DNA of 34,065 nucleotides, from positions 1 to 34,065 of the forward strand of contig DASXXM010000552.1 of the NCBI GenBank assembly GCA_036503065.1, in the 5' to 3' direction. A model generated the notes under the pieces. That model saw nothing but the letters and a program-made list of their open reading frames with translations. It ran no database searches and was not told where the DNA came from. Shown piece after piece: positions 31,564-34,065 of this stretch. Both the position numbers and the translations under genes were made by a program. The stretch comes from DATEPR01 sp036503065. GTDB taxonomy: Bacteria > Actinomycetota > Actinomycetes > Mycobacteriales > Pseudonocardiaceae. How positions within the stretch are numbered: position 1 is the stretch's first letter; each line of letters opens with the position of its first letter.

Positions 31564-32490
31564 CTACGCGGCGAAGAACAGCAGCAGCGCGGGAATGAGA
31601 TTGTTGGTGGCGTGCGCGATCATGCTGGCCCCGATCCGCCCGGTGATCATCCGCGCGAACCCGATCGAAACACCTTGGCAGAACAGCGCGAGGGTAACCG
31701 TCGGCTCCTGGTGCATGAACGCGAAGATCAACGACGTCAGGGCGAGAATCGCGTACCGGTGCAGCTTGTAGTGCTCAAGCGCCCCCCACAGCGCGCCACG
31801 CACCAGCGTCTCCTCGGTCAGCGGCGCGCCGATCACCACGAACAGGGCCGCGATCGCCAGCCACACCGACTTGCCGCCGGACAGCCCACTGAGCTGCTGT
31901 ACCGCGTTGTTCCCCGGGTTGCCGTTCTTGAACACCACCAGTTGCAGGACCAGGTTGACCAGCAGGCCGATGCCGAACGCGACCAGCCCGCACAGCAGGC
32001 CGATCCACAGGTCCCGCCGGGTCGGCACGATGCCGTAGTCGCGGCGCAGGCCGTTGCCCTTCCACCACGACATCACCGCGGGCCCGAGTCCGAGAAACAG
32101 GTTCGGGGTGAGCGCGAGCAGCACGAGTGCCCCACGGCCTTCGGTCGGCACGTTGTCCAGGCGCACCGCGCCGGACGCGAGCACCGCCGTGATGATCAGC
32201 CCGAGCACGTAGAAACTGCCGTAGCCGAGGAAGAACGCTGGAATGCCCCAGCTCATCGGCCCCCGCCGGGCCGCGGCGAGCTGTCCTTCCCAGTCCCGGT
32301 CGTGCAGGAGCTGCTCCTCCGGCCGGATCTGGATGCCACCCATCGGCACGGCGTAGCCGAGCCACGATGGCTGGTCTGTGGTCGCCGGGGCCGTGGTCGC
32401 CGGGGCCGTGGTCGCCGGGGATGGCTGGCCCGTGGTCGCGGGCCCGACGGTCTGGCTGTCCGGTTCGGTCGCGCCGTGCCCCTCGTCCAC
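31564..32490 (-). CDS. CPBP family intramembrane protease
   Basis: The product is 308 aa from the GTG complementary to 32488-32490. This start is chosen because AGGAGGAGGA lies just upstream; the frame is open to 32586, but that extension would run into the divergent promoter. A polar N-terminus (1-70) contains three PATTA/D repeats. About seven or eight membrane segments follow. The Abi/CPBP motifs are intact: EETLVR (E226, E227, R231), FAFMH (H260) and HATNN (H293, N297). These glutamic intramembrane proteases cleave membrane peptides or prenylated substrates. Bacterial members act in bacteriocin self-immunity or processing. The gene is convergent with the TraB-like gene and divergent from the thioesterase gene. 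Confidence 0.92.
   Translation of the reverse strand: MDEGHGATEPDSQTVGPATTGQPSPATTAPATTAPATTDQPSWLGYAVPMGGIQIRPEEQLLHDRDWEGQLAAARRGPMSWGIPAFFLGYGSFYVLGLIITAVLASGAVRLDNVPTEGRGALVLLALTPNLFLGLGPAVMSWWKGNGLRRDYGIVPTRRDLWIGLLCGLVAFGIGLLVNLVLQLVVFKNGNPGNNAVQQLSGLSGGKSVWLAIAALFVVIGAPLTEETLVRGALWGALEHYKLHRYAILALTSLIFAFMHQEPTVTLALFCQGVSIGFARMITGRIGASMIAHATNNLIPALLLFFAA
32378..32422. repeat. Three 15-bp tandem repeats in the CPBP gene
   Basis: GTGGTCGCCGGGGCC is repeated head-to-tail three times (the last unit diverges at its end). It encodes the PATTA-PATTA-PATTD linker near the N-terminus of the CPBP protease. Because the unit is in frame, copy-number change would only alter linker length. Confidence 0.8.
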
Positions 32491-32617
32491 CTCGTCCTCC
32501 TCCTGCTGTCCTGGAAGCGTAGGGCGTCGCGACGGTCCGCGTGATCGGATTCGGTGGGCTGTCACACTCGTCACGCACCGCGCCACAACCGTCGGTCGAG
32601 TACGGCAGACTCGTCGT

Positions 32618-33370
32618 GTGACAGGTGACAGTGCTCAGTGGATCCGCCGGTTCCGCCCGGCGCCCGACGCCGCGGTTCGGCTGGTGTGCCTGCCGCACGC
32701 GGGCGGTTCGGCCGGCTTCTACCTCCCGGTCGCGACGGCGTTGAGTCCGCTGGTGGACGTGCTGGCGGTGCAGTATCCGGGCCGGCAGGACCGGCTGCGC
32801 GACCCGTTGATCGACAACATCGCCGATCTCGCGGACGCCGTGACCACCGCGTTGCTGCCGTGGCTGGACCGGCCGTTCGCCCTGTTCGGGCACAGCATGG
32901 GCGCCAGCCTGGGATTCGAGGTGGCGCTGCGGCTGGCGGGTGCCGGCACGCCGCCCGCGCACCTGTTCGTGTCGGCCCGCAGGCCGCCGTCCCGATTCCG
33001 GGACGAGCAGTTGCACCTCGGGGACGACGAGGCGCTCATCGCGGAGCTGTCCAGACTGGCCGGCACCGACTCCAACATTCTGGGCGACGAGGAACTGCTG
33101 CGCATGGTGCTGCCCGCCATCCGCAACGACTACCACGCCGCCGAGACCTACCGGCACGCCGACGCGCCACCGCTGGCCGGCCCGATCACCGTGCTCACCG
33201 GCGACGCCGACCCGAGGACCAGCCTGGACGACGCGGCGGCCTGGCGGCCGTACACCACGGGCGCGTTCGAGGTGCTGGTGTATCCGGGTGGGCACTTCTA
33301 CCTGGTGGAGAACTCGGCGCGGGTGGTCGAGGCGTTGTCCAGCCGCCTGCGTGCCGGGGTGCGGTCGTGA
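32618..33370 (+). CDS. Type II thioesterase
   Basis: The product is 250 aa from GTG 32618. The alpha/beta-hydrolase core has the early LVCLPHAGGSAGFYLP loop typical of RifR/GrsT-like type II thioesterases. The nucleophile elbow is GHSMGAS with S93. The acidic residue is in LTGDADP (D196 or D198), and H226 is in GGHFYLVE. YPGRQDRLRDP is also diagnostic. These enzymes edit misprimed or stalled acyl groups from polyketide or nonribosomal-peptide carrier proteins. No synthase is in the window, so its partner is elsewhere, or the biosynthetic cluster extends outside. The stop overlaps the next start (GTGA). Confidence 0.94.
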   Translation: MTGDSAQWIRRFRPAPDAAVRLVCLPHAGGSAGFYLPVATALSPLVDVLAVQYPGRQDRLRDPLIDNIADLADAVTTALLPWLDRPFALFGHSMGASLGFEVALRLAGAGTPPAHLFVSARRPPSRFRDEQLHLGDDEALIAELSRLAGTDSNILGDEELLRMVLPAIRNDYHAAETYRHADAPPLAGPITVLTGDADPRTSLDDAAAWRPYTTGAFEVLVYPGGHFYLVENSARVVEALSSRLRAGVRS

Positions 33371-33672
33371 AGTACGGCTACCTGGGCAGCATGCGCGTCC
33401 GGCACGGCTACCGCGACGAGGTCGTCGCGATCCTGCTCAGCGGTGTAGACGGGCTGCGCGCGGCCGGGTGCGACCTGTACCTGGTCGGCGTGTCCGACGA
33501 CGACCCGACGATGATCTGGGTGACCGAGGTCTGGCAGAGCAAGGCGGCGCACGACGCGTCGCTGTCGCTGCCCGCCACGCGGGCCGCCATCGCCACGGCG
33601 ATGCCGCTGTTGACGGGCGAGTTCACCCGGCAGGAACTGACCATGGTCGGCGGGCTCGGACTGCCCGCCTAG
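33367..33672 (+). CDS. ABM-fold (antibiotic biosynthesis monooxygenase) protein
   Basis: The 101-aa product starts at the GTG overlapping the thioesterase stop. It reads as one ferredoxin-like ABM unit: KYGYLGSMRVRHGYRDEVVA, a strand-turn around CDLYLVGVSDDDPTMIWVTE, then VWQSKAAHDASLSLP and a final helix/strand. Members are cofactor-free quinone-forming monooxygenases or stress-related proteins; the W-V-T-E-V-W strand and the following helix are characteristic. Translational coupling to a type II thioesterase points to secondary metabolism, although the pair has no synthase neighbours here. Its specific substrate is unknown. Confidence 0.87.
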   Translation: MKYGYLGSMRVRHGYRDEVVAILLSGVDGLRAAGCDLYLVGVSDDDPTMIWVTEVWQSKAAHDASLSLPATRAAIATAMPLLTGEFTRQELTMVGGLGLPA

Positions 33673-33699
33673 CCGATACGGACGGGGTCGAAGCCCACG

Positions 33700-34065
33700 T
33701 CAGACCAGCAGGGACGCCAGGGTGTCGACGACCGCGGTGACCGGCTTCGGCTCGTGCAGTTGGCGCGACCACAGCGCCGACTCCGCGGCCCTGGCCTGTG
33801 TCCATCGGCGGACGCGTTCGCGGTCCGCCTCGGCCGCTTCCGCGAACTCCGCGATCCGCCGGTCCACTGCCCGGCGCAAGTTCGATTCAGCTGCCACAGC
33901 CGGCCAGTCGCCGCGCAGCAGCGGAAGAAGTTCATACGCCGGATCACCCATCAACCCGTTCGGGTCGATGGCCCGCATTTCGTCGTCACCACAGAGGATG
34001 TTGCCAAAGTGGAGGTCCCCATGGACGAGGAACTCGGGCTGGTCGGCCGCGAGTTCACGCGCGTT
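33700..34065 (-). CDS. APH(6)-like antibiotic kinase, 5' part beyond window
   Basis: Only the C-terminal 121 residues are present; the frame is open at the right edge and stops at 33700-33702. It contains the kinase catalytic loop FLVHGDLHFGNIL and the metal-binding AIDPNGLMGDPAYELLPLLR. These are close to the aminoglycoside/hydroxyurea phosphotransferase family, which includes streptomycin 6-kinases. This is a different branch from the kinase at the left edge. Whether it modifies an antibiotic or an endogenous metabolite cannot be judged from this part. It is convergent with the thioesterase-ABM pair with a 27-bp gap. Confidence 0.9.
   Translation of the reverse strand, partial: NARELAADQPEFLVHGDLHFGNILCGDDEMRAIDPNGLMGDPAYELLPLLRGDWPAVAAESNLRRAVDRRIAEFAEAAEADRERVRRWTQARAAESALWSRQLHEPKPVTAVVDTLASLLV

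Noticed and set aside
32491..32586. N-terminal extension of the CPBP protease to the upstream ATG
   Set aside because: A GTG with an AGGAGGAGGA ribosome-binding site at 32490 is better placed, and the extension would crowd the divergent thioesterase start.

Overview
The window is a GC-rich (roughly 70%) chromosomal segment from an actinomycete. Many genes start with GTG, ATGA/GTGA overlaps are frequent, and there is a DUF5313-type membrane protein, an F420-dependent Ddn-type oxidoreductase and acyl-CoA metabolism genes. A member of the Pseudonocardiales is most likely, but this is inferred from gene content and not from a marker gene. No rRNA, tRNA, CRISPR array, transposase or integrase was seen.

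Layout. (1) 1-1.3 kb: a phosphotransferase-family kinase cut by the left edge, preceded by the last ~43 codons of a lost acyl-CoA dehydrogenase. (2) 1.5-10.6 kb: a glycan-utilisation locus. A secreted GH3 glycosidase (1494 aa) and a secreted GH92 alpha-mannosidase (1055 aa) form one operon, divergent from a ROK repressor. Near-identical 18-bp sites in inverted orientation lie in front of both transcripts. (3) 10.6-14.5 kb: DUF5313 protein, a MarR regulator divergent from a Tat-exported double SnoaL-fold protein with palindromes between them, and a Kup potassium transporter. (4) 14.5-19.1 kb: a region showing decay. It has an MFS gene with a 1-nt frameshift, a CaiB/BaiF CoA-transferase tail ending in a striking AT-rich inverted repeat, a Ddn-type oxidoreductase, an intact acyl-CoA dehydrogenase, and a CoA-transferase broken by a 7-bp tandem duplication. 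(5) 19.2-23.8 kb: a LuxR-type regulator with a degenerate receiver, an unrecognised 461-aa protein, a SAM methyltransferase and a cytoplasmic class-C beta-lactamase-fold hydrolase. (6) 23.8-30 kb: a two-component system whose operon ends in a Wzz-like protein, divergent from a lipoprotein/adaptor/ABC ATPase/FtsX-type permease operon. (7) 30-34 kb: an SDR-type epimerase, a TraB/GumN-like protein, a CPBP protease, a type II thioesterase coupled to an ABM-fold monooxygenase, and a second, APH(6)-like kinase cut by the right edge.

How the parts work together. The GH3/GH92/ROK set is a self-contained sugar-sensing and oligosaccharide-degrading unit. The two-component system probably controls the divergent efflux-type ABC operon. 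The acyl-CoA genes and their remnants suggest a former larger acyl-CoA catabolic locus that has been rearranged.

Most unusual signals: the AT-rich palindrome CTATATGCTATAGCA, present once inside the left kinase gene and as an inverted pair 15.2 kb away; the shared inverted operator of the ROK locus; the 7-bp slippage in the CoA-transferase; and the orphan 461-aa protein behind its own LuxR regulator.
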